A stretch of 64,000 bases of DNA from Dama dama (lineage: Eukaryota; Chordata; Mammalia; Artiodactyla; Cervidae). The notes under the pieces are model-generated. The model ran no database searches. It was not told where the DNA came from and was given only the letters and a program-made list of their open reading frames with translations. Below are positions 50,545-60,889 of the stretch, one piece after another. Every line of letters begins with the position of its first letter. The stretch's first letter is position 1. Made by a program: the position numbers and the translations under genes. The stretch is from contig NC_083691.1 in assembly GCF_033118175.1 (NCBI RefSeq), positions 19,875,001 to 19,939,000 on the forward strand. Direction: 5' to 3'.

Positions 50545-51160
50545 GATGCAGAGAAACTGGGACCCTTATATATTGCTGGTGGGAATGTAAAATCGTGCAG
50601 CCACTCTGGAAAACATTTTGTTCACTCCTTAGAAGTTAAGCATAAGCTTACCACATGACCCAGCAATCCTACTTCTTGAAATCTAGTCAAGAGAAATAAA
50701 AACATTAAGGTGAATTCCTAAGTAAAATGTGGTGTATGGAATATTATTCAGCAATTTAAAAGAACAAGATATTGATAAACACTACAACATAAATGAAGCT
50801 CAAAAAACATTATGCTAGGTGAAAGAAGGCCTTCCCTTGTGGCTCAGCCGGTAAAGAATCCGGCTGCAATGCTGGAGACCTGAGTTCGATCCCTGGGTTG
50901 GGAAGATCCCCTGGAGAAGGGAAAGGCTACCCACTCCAGTATTCTGGTGTGGAGAATTCCATGGAATATATAGTCCATGGGGTCTCAAAGAGTCAGACAT
51001 GACTTAGTGACTTTAAACACCACCAGGTGAAAGAATCTTGAACAAAGTCTCCATACTGTGTGATTCTGTCTGTATGGAATTTCTGGAAAAGAAAACTTCA
51101 TGGAAACAGAACAGAATCAGTGGTTGGCTGGGGCTAGTAATCAGAATGCTTGATACTGAA
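50545..51160 (+). mobile_element. Old L1 fragment split by a Bov-tA SINE
   Basis: L1 text GATGCAGAGAAACTGGGACCC...GGTGGGAATGTAAAATCGTGCAGCC...ATGGAATATTATTCAGCAATTT runs to 50827. After the SINE it continues GAATCTTGAACAAAGTCTCC...GTGTGATTCTGTCTGTATGG...CAGTGGTTGGCTGGGGC. AGGTGAAAGAA at 50817-50827 and 51025-51035 is the target duplication. Confidence 0.82.
50828..51024 (+). mobile_element. Bov-tA SINE with clear target duplication
   Basis: GGCCTTCCCTTGTGGCTCAGCCGG head through GGGGTCTCAAAGAGTCAGACATGACTTAGTGAC and a short tail, flanked by the 11-bp AGGTGAAAGAA. Confidence 0.92.
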
Positions 51161-52351
51161 AGTTTTTCAAAATAGTCATTCAAAGTGACTTGCAATAACA
51201 CTCTTAAATCCTGATCAAAATCTGTCATGCCCTTTGGCTTTGTTTTTAATTCGGTTAACAAATGTTGCCTTACTGTTAATAATAGCCAATATGCCACTTT
51301 AAGGAATTTCACCCTGTGAACACATCACTAGAATTTTATCTGCCCTAACTCATGAAAGGCTATTTCAAACACAGGTATCACCTAGGTACATAAGAAGGAA
51401 CTGGATATGTTTAAACAGAAGAAAAGTTAAAGAGTAGGAGAACATCATAAAGGCCGTTCAGCCCTCAGAAGCTGTTTTTATCTTACCTAAAACACTGAAT
51501 AAAATCAGCTTAAATACTCTCCAAGACAAACTGCCTAAGCACAATTCGGAAAATATTCAAATCACAATTCACTTCTGCTTGACTTCCAATTAATTCTACC
51601 ACCCAAACGCAACCCCTCTGCATATATACATGTTCACTTATCTTCCTTCCTATAGATACATAAGAAATAAGTGACAAGAACATATATTAATATCAAAACT
51701 TTTACTTGGGGAATACTTTAATATCTCTTCAAGCAGGGATCTATTTATATAGGTTTTCACTTCCATTACTTAAATAAGCATTATTTGTTAGTTTATTCAA
51801 CAAATATTACAAGACACAGCAAGAGGAAGAAAAAAAATGAACCATATCCTAAAAGAGCTTGTATTCTGTCCATCAAATAAAGTAAAAAACCAAGAAGTAC
51901 CTATGACAATACTTGGTCATTCCGCATCACAAACATCCAAGTAATTAAGGTAATGGCAACCAGGATCTGCTTCATTTCTATCTAAAGTATTAGACGGTTC
52001 TGCTACTCATTTCCTTGGCTTAAAAAATAACCCAACAGTGAAGTGTTAAAATTTAGTTCCAAGTCTATCATCTCTTGAAAATCTCTATCAACTGCTTTAT
52101 AACTTAAAAAATCTGAAACTCTTTTGGAAAATAAAGGAAATTAGATGTTAAGTACTAAGTGATCAGTTTATAACCAATAACAAACACAAACCTACAGAGC
52201 ACTCTAGATGGCACACCTAAACAACCCATACCTTACTAGGATGAAACAACAAACCATATAAAACATTCTTGGACTTAGTTAGAAACATTCCCCAAAAGTT
52301 TACCAATAATGAACCAAAAGTGAATCTCAATACTTCCTTTTTTGTCTATCT

Positions 52352-52379
52352 CTGTCTGCCTCTCTCTCTCTCTCTCTCA

Positions 52380-52419
<40 letters not shown>
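52352..52419 (+). repeat. Compound (CT)n(AC)n microsatellite
   Basis: About nine CT units, then CAG, then about 19 AC units (52381-52418). Long enough to be a polymorphic marker. Confidence 0.92.
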
Positions 52420-52422
<3 letters not shown>

Positions 52423-53574
52423 AACTGCTCACTATCATGACCCAAAAGATAAGTGAGGGTCATCTGGGACACCCAATTGCAGAACTCACAAATATATATC
52501 TATACTTTAAACATACTTCACAGAAAAAAAAAAAAAGGGTACAAATGATACAGATGAGAGGAAAGGACAATGACTCCAATCAAGGATAAAAGTGACAGTT
52601 TCAGTAGAGTCCCAAATGCCACCATGATTTCATATCAACCTCTATAAAATAAGCTACCAACAGAAAACGTTTTATGTTTTTTTCCCAAAAGCTATATTAT
52701 AATATGCTGCTCCAAGTCTCCATAGTCTTTTCACCAGTAACCCTTATCACTAACAGCTCATATTTTTGGAATATAAGCACAGGATAGGATTTTAAATACA
52801 GTTGAAGAGATGTAATTTCCATGAAGAAACTCAAGAAGTTCAAATGAAGACCAAATCCCTATCATTACTCTCTGTTTTCTCCCAAGCACCACTCCCAAAT
52901 AAAGTTACCTGACAATACAGAGATATAACAGAGGTTCCCAATTAATATTTTGTGAACTCTAGTAGTTAGACAAACCTCCTGATGAAATTTTGTACCCCTA
53001 CTTCATATTTTCTATCAGAATTCCAAATGAAGTAAAAGTAACATTAAAAATAAAACCATTAGAGTACTAAAAGAAAATTCAGGTCTATGATATCATAATC
53101 TTGATAATGGATAATGTCCTAAGCCAGAAAACACTCTACAGTGAGAAGACTAATAAACTTGATTACATAAAAGTTTCTATTATTCATTACGTATAAAAAA
53201 AAATGGCAAAGCATAGGTACAGTGTAATTTTACTTCTTTTACATTTAATTTTTTCAGACAGGTATTTATACCAAAATGTGCTATCTCTATGTGAGTCAAC
53301 TATGTAGAAGTGTCGCTTGCATTTATATGTTTCTTTCGTCTCTAAATTTTCTATAATAAGAACATATTATTTGTATAACTTAAAAAATAACAAATCTTAC
53401 TTCACTTCAAAAAATAAAATCCATGTTTCCCTGTCTCAACCATTGCTGCCTGCTCATTTCCTTCAAGTAAAATGATACAAATTAAAAATTAAAGAAGAAT
53501 TTTGAATAGAGCATGGGTTAAAGAATAGAACCATGAGGAAGGACTTGATGTAGTTACTAAGTTGATAAAAAAGC

Positions 53575-54835
53575 ACCTATCAGTAAATTGATTTTCAACA
53601 AAGGTGCCAAGCAAGGCAATCCAATGAGAAAAGAAAAACATTTTTTTATAAACTGCTGCTGGTGACTATACTGTACAGTAACAACACTGTACAGATATAC
53701 CTGAAAGTTGCTGAGAGTAAATCTTAAATATTCTCAAGATGACACCAACAATATGGTAATTATGTGAGGTAAAGGATGTGTTAACTAACTTTACTGTGGT
53801 AAACATTAGGTAGTATTGTGTATCACTTGTACACCTTACACACATACAATGTTACAAGTCAATAATATCTCAATGAAGCTGTGGAAAAAATGGTGCTGAA
53901 TAAGCTAAGTAACTGGATTTGGGGAATATGAGGAAAAACATTCACACTGCACACTAAAACTGGCTTAACATATATCCTAGACCTAAAAAGTAAAACGATA
54001 AAACTTCTAAAAGAAAGTAAAGGAAAATTTCTTGCAACATGGGAATAGACAATAGTCTTTCAAGCAGAAAAAACAATAACGATCAAAAAAAAAATGTGAT
54101 TAAAAAACAACCTTGCCATATATTTGACAAAAAAACTGGTACACAGGATATATAAACAGCTTGTGTAATTCAAAAACAAAGAATATTAATTTTTTCAAAT
54201 GGATGAAAGATTTGAACAGATGCTTCACAGGATATACAAATGTCCAGCTATGTGCATAAAAAAGTATGTCATTAATCACCAGAAAAATGCAAACGAAAGT
54301 CACAATGAGATACCACTACCCACCCACAAAATGGCTAAAACTTAAGACCCAGCGTTGGGAAGGAACTGGAACTCTCCCAGGTTGCTGTGTGAATGTAAAA
54401 TGGTATGACCACTTTAGGAAAAGAACTGACAGTACATAAAACAAAAAAAACCTAAAGATACTCTTACCCTATGACCTAGTAAAACCACTACTAGGTATTT
54501 AACTCAAGAGAAATGAGTGTCCTCACAAAGGCTTACTACTAAATTGCTTACAGTAAGCTTTATTAAAAGCCAAAGTATATTATACGAAATAGCCAAAAAC
54601 TGAAAACAGCCCAGGCATCCATCAACAGAAGATGCCTAACAAATTGTGCGTTATGCATACAATAGAATGCTAGTTAGCAATAAAAAAAGGAACAAACTGC
54701 TGGTACACAAAATAAATATGGATGAATCTCAAAAACTATCCTGAACTAAAGCAGCCAGATATAAGAGTACATACTATGGATTCCATTTATACAAAGTTCT
54801 AGAAAAGGCAAAAGTAATCTTTAGCACCATTCTGC
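53575..54835 (+). mobile_element. Old L1 fragments (ORF2 and 3' text)
   Basis: GTAAATTGATTTTCAACAAAGGTGCC at 53584 is ORF2 text. A foreign L1 3'-end-like piece (53650-53885) follows, then ORF2 resumes at GGTGCTGAATAAGC and continues through ATGGATGAAAGATTTGAACAG, CACAATGAGATACCACTACC, AGCCCAGGCATCCATCAAC. All frames broken. Confidence 0.78.
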
Positions 54836-55164
54836 ATGCTATATTCTCTTAGCATGCTTAGAATACTTCAGAATTTGAAATTGCAAAAGAGAACTATCTG
54901 ATCAGGACTCAACCAAGACAATGGACAACAACTTAGGCTTCAAGATAATTATCCACTATTTCTTTACATCTATTTAAGGTGTGTGTTAAGTCAGTACTTC
55001 CTTACTTAGTCTGTGCTGGCCTTACCTTGCGGCAAGATGTTTCCAAATTCAGAATATTTGGATTTTAAAATAGTAATAAAATATATATACCATGTACAGT
55101 ATAGTCCCCAAAACTCCGGGGAGTCTGGGGTAGCATCCTGAAATCAAACGCTGTTATTTCTCTC

Positions 55165-55372
55165 GTGCTCAGTAGCTCAGTTGTGTCCGACTCTTTGTGA
55201 TCCCATGGATTGTAGCCCAACAGGCTCCTCTGTCCACGGGATTGTCCAGGCAAGATTACTGGAGTGGGTTGCCATTTCCTCCTCCAGGGGCTCTTGCTGA
55301 CCCAAGGACTGAGTCCATGCCTCCTGCATTGGCAGGCGGATTCTTTATCACTGAGCCACCTGGGAAACCCCA
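55165..55372 (-). mobile_element. Bov-tA SINE
   Basis: Reversed: CTCAGTAGCTCAGTTGTGTCCGACTC through CACTGAGCCACCTGGGAAACCCC. Confidence 0.92.
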
Positions 55373-55859
55373 ATATTTCTTCAGGGGAAGCTATTATTAT
55401 TTACGCCAAGAGAGATAAACCGCCTTAAATACTGTAACATCAGATCAGGACAGATGTTACATCAAATAAGCTTTACCAAAAACCACTGTGATAAAAAATA
55501 TTTTCACATGGTTTACAGGTTTAATAAAAATGAATTAAATGCAGTGTTTTGTATTCTAAGTTACTGAAAATCCTAAGTTTTTAATTACCTTTTCCCATCA
55601 ACACAAGCCTAATGGAACACTTTACCCAAGCCTGAATCCCAGAGGTTACAATAATCATTTACCCTTTAAAATAATAAATCAAAGCACAAAAGCACAAACT
55701 GTTAGAAAGACATCTCTCCAGCACAACACTAAAGGACAATTCTTTTTACCGTAATATTTGGGTAAGCAGTATGGGAAGCTTAGTCTTGACAACAAAACAT
55801 GGGTATATACTCAAAAGTTTCAAACAATGAAAAAGCATACTACTGAAGATCATTTCCTT

Positions 55860-55891
55860 GGGGGGGGGGGGGGGGCGGGCGGGGGCGGGGT
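55860..55891 (+). repeat. Poly-G tract with G-quadruplex potential
   Basis: About 15 consecutive G followed by CGGGCGGGGGCGGGG. C-rich on the ROCK2 transcript strand. Confidence 0.8.
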
Positions 55892-56254
55892 GCAGATACT
55901 ACAGAAGCAAATCTCTCTCAAAACTCTATTTTTAAGTAATACCTAACAACTTACAATCTGCAACCACAAAAGGGATATATGCTCTTCAGATTAATCTGAA
56001 GGATCCACATAAAGCCTCTTTAAAACTAGTTGCTGCAGAGAAAAAAGACACTTTAGTCTCTGTGCCGACAGTCTTAGAATTCAGATCTATCTATGTTTGG
56101 AGACTGCTAGCACTTTTCTGATGGCAAATTCAAAATAAAATGTTATTCATTCAAAATTTTATAGCAAGAAACAGCTGCCAATAGAATCATTTTCCTTTTC
56201 AAAGGAAATTTAAAGCACTTACCTAAAAATATGCTAAAAGCACACAGAAGTGAG

Positions 56255-56360
56255 CTAAATTTAATAAGCACTACTATGTACCAAGCACTGAGCTAAGCAC
56301 TTTTACATGTTATCTCATATAATACTTCTTCCAACAAACAGTTTTACCTTCAAGGCCTGG
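56255..56360 (-). repeat. MIR remnant
   Basis: AATAAGCACTACTATGTACCAAGCACTGAGCTAAGCACTTTTACATGTTATCTCATATAATAC is a clear reversed MIR start. Confidence 0.65.
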
Positions 56361-56734
56361 CCCATAGTACCTATGATAGTAACTGTTATAATAGCAACTT
56401 CTGATATACTTCACCTCTTAGTTTTGTCACCTTAGGCAGTATATAATTTTAAATGGTACTTTCTAAGTTCCAAAATAAGTAACTAACATTTGTGACTGTG
56501 TTTTTATCATATTACTTTAAATTGTCTCTGTAAAAGAAAAAATATTAATATTTTCTACAATAAAATCAAAAGAAATGCCATTTACAGTAAAACAATGATC
56601 AATTGTGACAATGAAGGTTGACAGTAAGGTTTCAAATCTTTAAAGTGACCCTCACCACTATTTTAGGAAATATGTTTTTATAACACTTTTAAAAATTAAC
56701 TCATGGATCTTCTGTTTAGAAAGAAGAAAAAATG

Positions 56735-57000
56735 CTGGAGATGGATAATGGTGATATTTGCACAATAATGTGAATGTAAGTAATGCCACTGAAGTGTACA
56801 CTTAAAATGGTTAAAACGGTATGTTTTATGTTATGGACAGGCTGTGTGTGCGATCAGGCCAAGTTCCTCTGTTCATGGAATTTTCCAGGCAAGAATACCT
56901 GAGTAGGTATTTCTAAAAATGTGGTAATGCAGGAGACATGGATTTGAAGATTCCCTGAAGTAGGAAATGGTAATCTACTCCGGTATTTGATATAATTAAA
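56735..57000 (+). repeat. Old L1 3' end followed by a degraded Bov-tA/Bov-A
   Basis: TGGAGATGGATAATGGTGATATTTGCACAATAATGTGAATG...AATGGTTAAAACGG is L1 3' text (56735-56838). 56840-56990 holds scrambled Bov-A pieces (TCTGTTCATGGAATTTTCCAGGCAAGAATAC..., AATGCAGGAGACATGGATTTGAAGATTCCCTG). Confidence 0.6.
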
Positions 57001-57004
57001 TATA

Positions 57005-58465
57005 CATGTTTAAAGCTAACACTGTAAATAACATGGTTTTTTAAAAAAATCTTCAGGTTGTTATTCTACAGTAGAAACACCAGCAACCTCAAAGAGTAAA
57101 GGACAATTTCTGGCCTGATAAGATTTATTGCAACCCAGAACCGTAACAGTTAATCAGCTAAAAACAGCAAAGATGAAATCTGTCCAGTCAGCAGCATGTG
57201 ATGTCATACTAGCAGTATGTTACCTTAATAAAGGTGTAAAGTGTCTTGGCTGACCTAGGCACTCAATAAATGAATGGACCAGGCAGTTTACTGAGCATGT
57301 GTAATGCTTCATTTTTTAAAAAGCAGCCTTCATTTTAATGATTTAGAAAACACTTTAATAAAAAAGAATTATGATCATAAATAGCTTAGGCTCAAGCTCA
57401 TAATAACCCTAATAATTACCACCCGTAAAGCCTAAGAGATGAAAGTGCAAAAAATTTCTATCTGAGGTTGAATATGAACCTGATGAATACTTGAGATTTG
57501 CTGTACTATTTTTAACTGAACTTTCTGGCCTTAGGTCAGAGTTTTGCTAGCAAAATACCAAAGTGAAAATGCTGGGAGTGAAGCCCAGAGTCTCTGCTCT
57601 GGTCTAGGAAAAGCTATGCCCTTCATGCAACCAATCCTATCCCCAATCAAAGACTTAGAAACACTATCCGAGTGTCATGCTCCCATGAAAATACATGAAC
57701 AACACAATGACATGAAAATCAATAAAAGGAAATGTCAAACACGTCTGACACAGTACATCACTACATTCTGTGCACTGTACAGAAAGACACTCTTTAGTCA
57801 GTTCCTGCACTTTGGCCAAACGGTACTGAGTCACTCCGCAACTGATTCCAGAAACCTCAAAGGATAACCAACAGCTTCTGAAGGAAAGTCAGTCAGTCAC
57901 TGGAAAGGGAGGAGACAGTTTTTCTCATCATATAGTCAATAGATTTCTCCTGTCAGGGAGTAGAACAGGCATTCTGGGAGGAAATACCTAAAGGATCCAA
58001 CGATCACCTACCCGAATTCTAGTCGTCCAGAGTTAATTTAACATCCAGCACATCTTTTTCACTTTCTTCTCCTCCCCAGGGTAAAAACCTACACCCCCCA
58101 CCTTTGCCATAAATGCATCTCTACTGCATACTAATCAAAGAGTCTGTAAAATACAACAGTCTATCCTAACAAAAGCAAGAAATAAGCATTCTACAGTGCA
58201 TTTCTGATCAATCTTGTTCCTTTCTTAAACAAAGCCAACAAGCAGACTTTACGTGGCTATTAATTGGGATCTCCAAGGCCATCTCAGGAAAGAGACACAA
58301 TGAAAAGGAGAGACTGATAGCACACTACAATTCAAGTGAATTTATAGCTCCCGGGCAATAATCGCTGAAATTAAACTTACAGAAATTGAAATGCACTGAA
58401 TTGTAACGATTAATGTTCACGGACAACTGAAAACATGGAAACCTCAGGCTGTGTGTTACCAGATT
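57005..58465. other. Intron 1 sequence flanking the CpG island
   Basis: Unique sequence with no nameable repeat. The frame at 57544-57867 lacks an ATG at its annotated start and family resemblance. Confidence 0.45.
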
Positions 58466-58942
58466 TCAGACTGAATTCTTTGTCATGTACCCCAGGTGGG
58501 GACTCCCCGTAGGGACAGCCACCGGGTTTCTCTCTTGCTCCGACGCGCGTCGCCAGGCAGCATGACGCTCTTTCAGATGGGCTAGCCTGGGGTCTGATGG
58601 ACAGGTCTCCCCACCCGACCCCCCACCCCCAGACCCACAGGGCAGGGAGGAAGAAGAGTGCTTCCTCCCAGCGCTCCAAGACCGGGGCAGCCGCGGGTGA
58701 CACCAGCTCCAGGAGGCAGAAGGGAAGAATCCAAGGTGGGTCTCTACTCCCGGAACTCGGTCGCAGAACTGTCTGGTCTCCCCGACCCGGGCCCTGGCTG
58801 CCGGGAAGCTGGGCAGGGTGGGGCGAGACCTCCCCTCCGCCGCCCGCCCCCACCGCTGAGTGGGCACAGAGAGGTAGGCAGTCGGGGCAATCTGCGGTTC
58901 GAGCGGTCATCAGGGAGGGCTCCCGGGCCCCCGGCCACATAC

Positions 58943-59083
58943 CAGCAAGCTCTCCACGTTGATGGGCGAGCGAGGGTCTCGGATCAGCGCCTCCAGCTTC
59001 CTCTGGCGGCTCGCGCCCGCGCCGTCCCCCGACACGGCCTCGGGGGCGCCGGGCATCTTCCCCGTCGTCGGGGGCCGGCTCAT
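58943..59083 (-). CDS. ROCK2: ROCK2 exon 1, coding part (residues 1-47)
   Basis: First coding exon of Rho-associated protein kinase 2, the Ser/Thr kinase that acts downstream of RhoA on myosin light chain, the myosin phosphatase subunit and LIM kinases. On the minus strand the ATG lies at 59083-59081 with G at -3. The 47 codons start MSRPPTTGKMPGAPE and end SPINVESLL, which I recognise as the ROCK2 N-terminus. The exon ends at a good donor, CTG|gtatgt, and at 141 bp is in phase 0. The frame stays open upstream of the ATG, but I see no in-frame ATG there, so this start is preferred. A few residues (about 6 and 15-18) seem to differ from human, from memory. It sits in the middle of a CpG island. 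Confidence 0.96.
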
Positions 59084-59650
59084 GCCGCCGCCAGGCCCGC
59101 TCTCAGCTCTCCGCGCTCCGGCCCGGCCGGCCTCGGGGCCTACCGTCGCCCTCGAACCACCGGCTCCGGCCGGGGCTCCGCCCGGGCCCACCGCCCGCCT
59201 CGAGCTCAGGGCCCCGGGGCCTTGGGGCTGTGGGAGGCCGGCCCGGCCCCGGGAGCAGCGCGGAGCAGACGGCGTCCCCGCCCCTCAGTCAGATTCGCGC
59301 CGCCCGGTCCACTCCTCCGCCGCGAGCTCCCTCAGGACTCCGAGGGCGGGAGCGGGGAAGTGGCGCCGCCACCGCCGGGCCCCCCGGGGGCTGTCCCGCC
59401 CTCTGGGGGCTCCGGGAAGCTGAAGCCCGGGCTCCAGACAACTACTGCCACGGCCAGCCGGCTCCCATGACCGCCGGCGGCCGCCCGCGCCCCACACGCC
59501 CGCGCCCCTCACACACTCCCGCGCGGCGCCCGTCTCCGGCCGCGCGCAGCCGCTACCCACAAGCCCCTCGGGCCGCGGCTGGCGGCGCGCCCCCGCGCGC
59601 TCCCGGCCCCGCCCCTCGCGCGCCGCCGCAGCTGCCGCCCGCCGGCCTCC
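59084..59650 (-). promoter_or_regulatory. ROCK2: ROCK2 5' leader and likely core promoter
   Basis: Sequence directly upstream of the ROCK2 ATG on the minus strand: extremely GC-rich with many GC boxes and no obvious TATA. The transcription start cannot be fixed from sequence. In mammals the ROCK2 leader is several hundred bases long, so it probably starts within this interval. A T-run (59678-59694 on the plus strand, so A-rich on the gene strand) lies just upstream and ends the most GC-dense part. Confidence 0.6.
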
Positions 59651-60180
59651 GCCTCCTCACGCCCGTTTCCTCGTGTTTTTTTTTTTTATTTTTATCGTTT
59701 CCTCCTGTCTGCTTGGCTCCGCATTTCTCCTTTTTCAGCCTCCTTCCTTCTCTGTGTCCCCCTCCCCTGTTGAGTTCTCACAGGGTAAACCGTCGGGCGG
59801 CGAGCGGTCACGGCCTCACTGGACCCGCGAGTTGCAGCTGAAGGGAGGGGAGGGTGCACCTGGGGACTCGGGGGTCGGACCCCCCCACCGCCGCCGCCGG
59901 CTCCCTCAGCTCCCGCCGGCCCCTGCCCGGGCGACGGACCCCATGTACTCGGAGGCCCACCGCACCCACCCTCCCGGCGCCCCGAGGCCACCCGGCTGCG
60001 CCCGGCTCGAGGCCGGGAGGCCGGGGGGTTGGGGTGGCGGGGGATGGGCGGGTCGGCGCCCCCCGCCGGCTCTCTCAGCTCCCGCCGGGCCCTACCCGGA
60101 CGACCGACTCCATGGACTAGGATAGGCCCACCCCCGGCCCCGAGGCGACCCGGCTGCGCCCGGTGCGGGGCCCGGTGGCC

Positions 60181-60225
60181 AGCGGGGGGGGTGGGGGGGG
60201 GGTGGGGGGGTGGGGGGATGGGCGG
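60181..60225 (+). other. Poly-G tract with G-quadruplex potential
   Basis: About 45 bases made almost only of G, broken by single T or AT, with four or more runs of six or more G. Such a strand can fold as a G-quadruplex. It is on the non-transcribed (plus) side of the ROCK2 promoter and belongs to unit 2 of the tandem repeat. Such tracts are error-prone in sequencing, so run lengths may be inexact. Confidence 0.7.
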
Positions 60226-60254
60226 CTCGGCGCCCCCCGCCCCCGCCCGGCTCA

Positions 60255-60265
60255 GCTGACTCAGC
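60255..60265. promoter_or_regulatory. MARE / AP-1 / NF-E2-type palindrome
   Basis: GCTGACTCAGC is a perfect 11-bp palindrome around a central C. It matches the inner part of the Maf recognition element and contains an AP-1 core (TGACTCA) and the NRF2/NF-E2 core TGAC...GC. It lies about 1.17 kb upstream of the ROCK2 ATG, inside the CpG island. Binding is inferred from motif only. Confidence 0.5.
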
Positions 60266-60283
60266 GCGCAGCTATGCGCAGCC

Positions 60284-60291
60284 TTGCATCA
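60284..60291 (-). promoter_or_regulatory. C/EBP-ATF composite-like site
   Basis: TTGCATCA on the plus strand reads TGATGCAA on the minus strand, the core of the C/EBP-ATF response element bound by ATF4/CHOP heterodimers (family knowledge). It lies 18 bp from the MARE-like palindrome. An NRF1-like half site (ATGCGCAG, 60274-60281) lies between them. An 8-bp match can arise by chance. Confidence 0.35.
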
Positions 60292-60605
60292 CCCGCGCCG
60301 GAATAATAGCGGCCGCCGGGTGGCTGCCCTCGCGTGCAGAGCTCCGCGTTAGCGAGGGGCCTGCTTGGGCCACGGGGTTGGTAGTGGAAGGGCTGGGAGG
60401 GCGTGCCTGGGACTCGAAAACGGGACGAGGAACGGGCGGGTGGAATGCGAGTCCTGCGGCAGGAGGGCCTGCAAGCGCTGCTTGTTTTCCCCCCAGCCCC
60501 GGGGCAGGCGTCCCGGGACTGCCCAACACCTCGCTGCGCCTCCCGTAATTGTTCTCCCGAGCTGGGCTTCAATACCCGACCGTGAAGAGAAGGAGAGGGG
60601 CCATA

Positions 60606-60720
60606 GAAAAACTGCTTTCCGCCCCCTTCCGATGTCTGTGTCAGAAGCTGTCTCTCTCTCTTTCATACTTTAATGAATCTTTATCACACACACACACACA
60701 CAAAAGAAAAACTGCTTTCC
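60606..60720. repeat. 15-bp direct repeat spaced exactly 100 bp, with a (CA)8 between
   Basis: GAAAAACTGCTTTCC occurs at 60606-60620 and 60706-60720. Between them lies a short CA run (60686-60701). At the upstream edge of the CpG island. Confidence 0.7.
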
Positions 60721-60834
60721 CTCCGCAGATCTCGAGCTCTTGGCCTTTTTTTGGGGGGTGGGGGGGTGTGGCGGAAGAGGGGCGGTCAGAGGGGCCGCCG
60801 CTGGTCCACATTCCTGCCTTCTCCGGCCTGCGCT

Positions 60835-60841
60835 ATTGGTC
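60835..60841 (-). promoter_or_regulatory. CCAAT box
   Basis: ATTGGTC on the plus strand gives GACCAAT on the minus strand, an NF-Y-type CCAAT box at the upstream edge of the GC-rich region. It is too far (about 1.75 kb) from the ROCK2 ATG to belong to the proximal promoter unless an upstream start exists. Weak evidence. Confidence 0.3.
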
Positions 60842-60889
60842 AGATCCACCCAGGGCGCAATCTGAAAAATATGTGCCAAGAGCTGTAAA

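Larger units (their letters stand above)
12727..58942 (-). other. ROCK2: ROCK2 intron 1 (about 46.2 kb)
   Basis: Bounded by donor gtatgt next to 58943 and acceptor cag next to 12726. Large first introns are usual for ROCK2. It carries most of the repeats listed here. No other segment is in frame with ROCK2 and bounded by good splice sites; the one exon-like segment (29631-29703) would bring an immediate TGA if spliced after exon 1. Confidence 0.93.
59888..60265. repeat. GC-rich tandem repeat, period about 170 bp, two full units and part of a third
   Basis: The motif GGCTCCCTCAGCTCCCGCCGG at 59899 recurs at 60068 with one or two changes, and a shortened form (GGCTCAGCTGA) appears at 60249. 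The blocks CCCGAGGC.ACCCGGCTGCGCCCGG and GGGGATGGGCGG..CGGCGCCCCCCGCC also recur in the same order at the same spacing. Unit 1 is roughly 59888-60056, unit 2 roughly 60057-60236, and unit 3 is only a start. The units differ by substitutions and by G-run length, so the duplication is not fresh. It lies in the upstream half of the CpG island. Confidence 0.75.
58470..60560. promoter_or_regulatory. ROCK2: CpG island over ROCK2 exon 1 and promoter
   Basis: Base composition switches sharply from AT-rich intron to very GC-rich sequence with dense CpG between about 58.5 and 60.5 kb, then back to AT-rich DNA. It covers ROCK2 exon 1, the 5' leader and at least 1.4 kb upstream. I see no TATA box at a sensible distance from the ATG. 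Many GGGCGG/CCGCCC-type boxes are present, as expected for a broad Sp1-type housekeeping promoter. The long plus-strand frames here are an effect of GC-rich sequence with few stops. Confidence 0.92.

Noticed and set aside
57544..57867. 107-codon plus-strand frame in intron 1
   Set aside because: Starts at TTG, shows no domain, signal or repeat-protein text, and lies antisense in an intron. Probably chance.
58910..59191. 93-codon minus-strand frame extending ROCK2 upstream of its ATG
   Set aside because: It contains the real start, but the extra N-terminal part begins at GTG and has no counterpart in ROCK2. The ATG at 59083 gives the known N-terminus.
58658..59470. Long plus-strand open frame of 270 codons (and several overlapping ones) between 58.6 and 60.5 kb
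   Set aside because: It lies in a CpG island with few AT-rich stop codons. Composition is Pro/Gly/Ala/Arg only, there is no domain, and it overlaps ROCK2 exon 1 in antisense.
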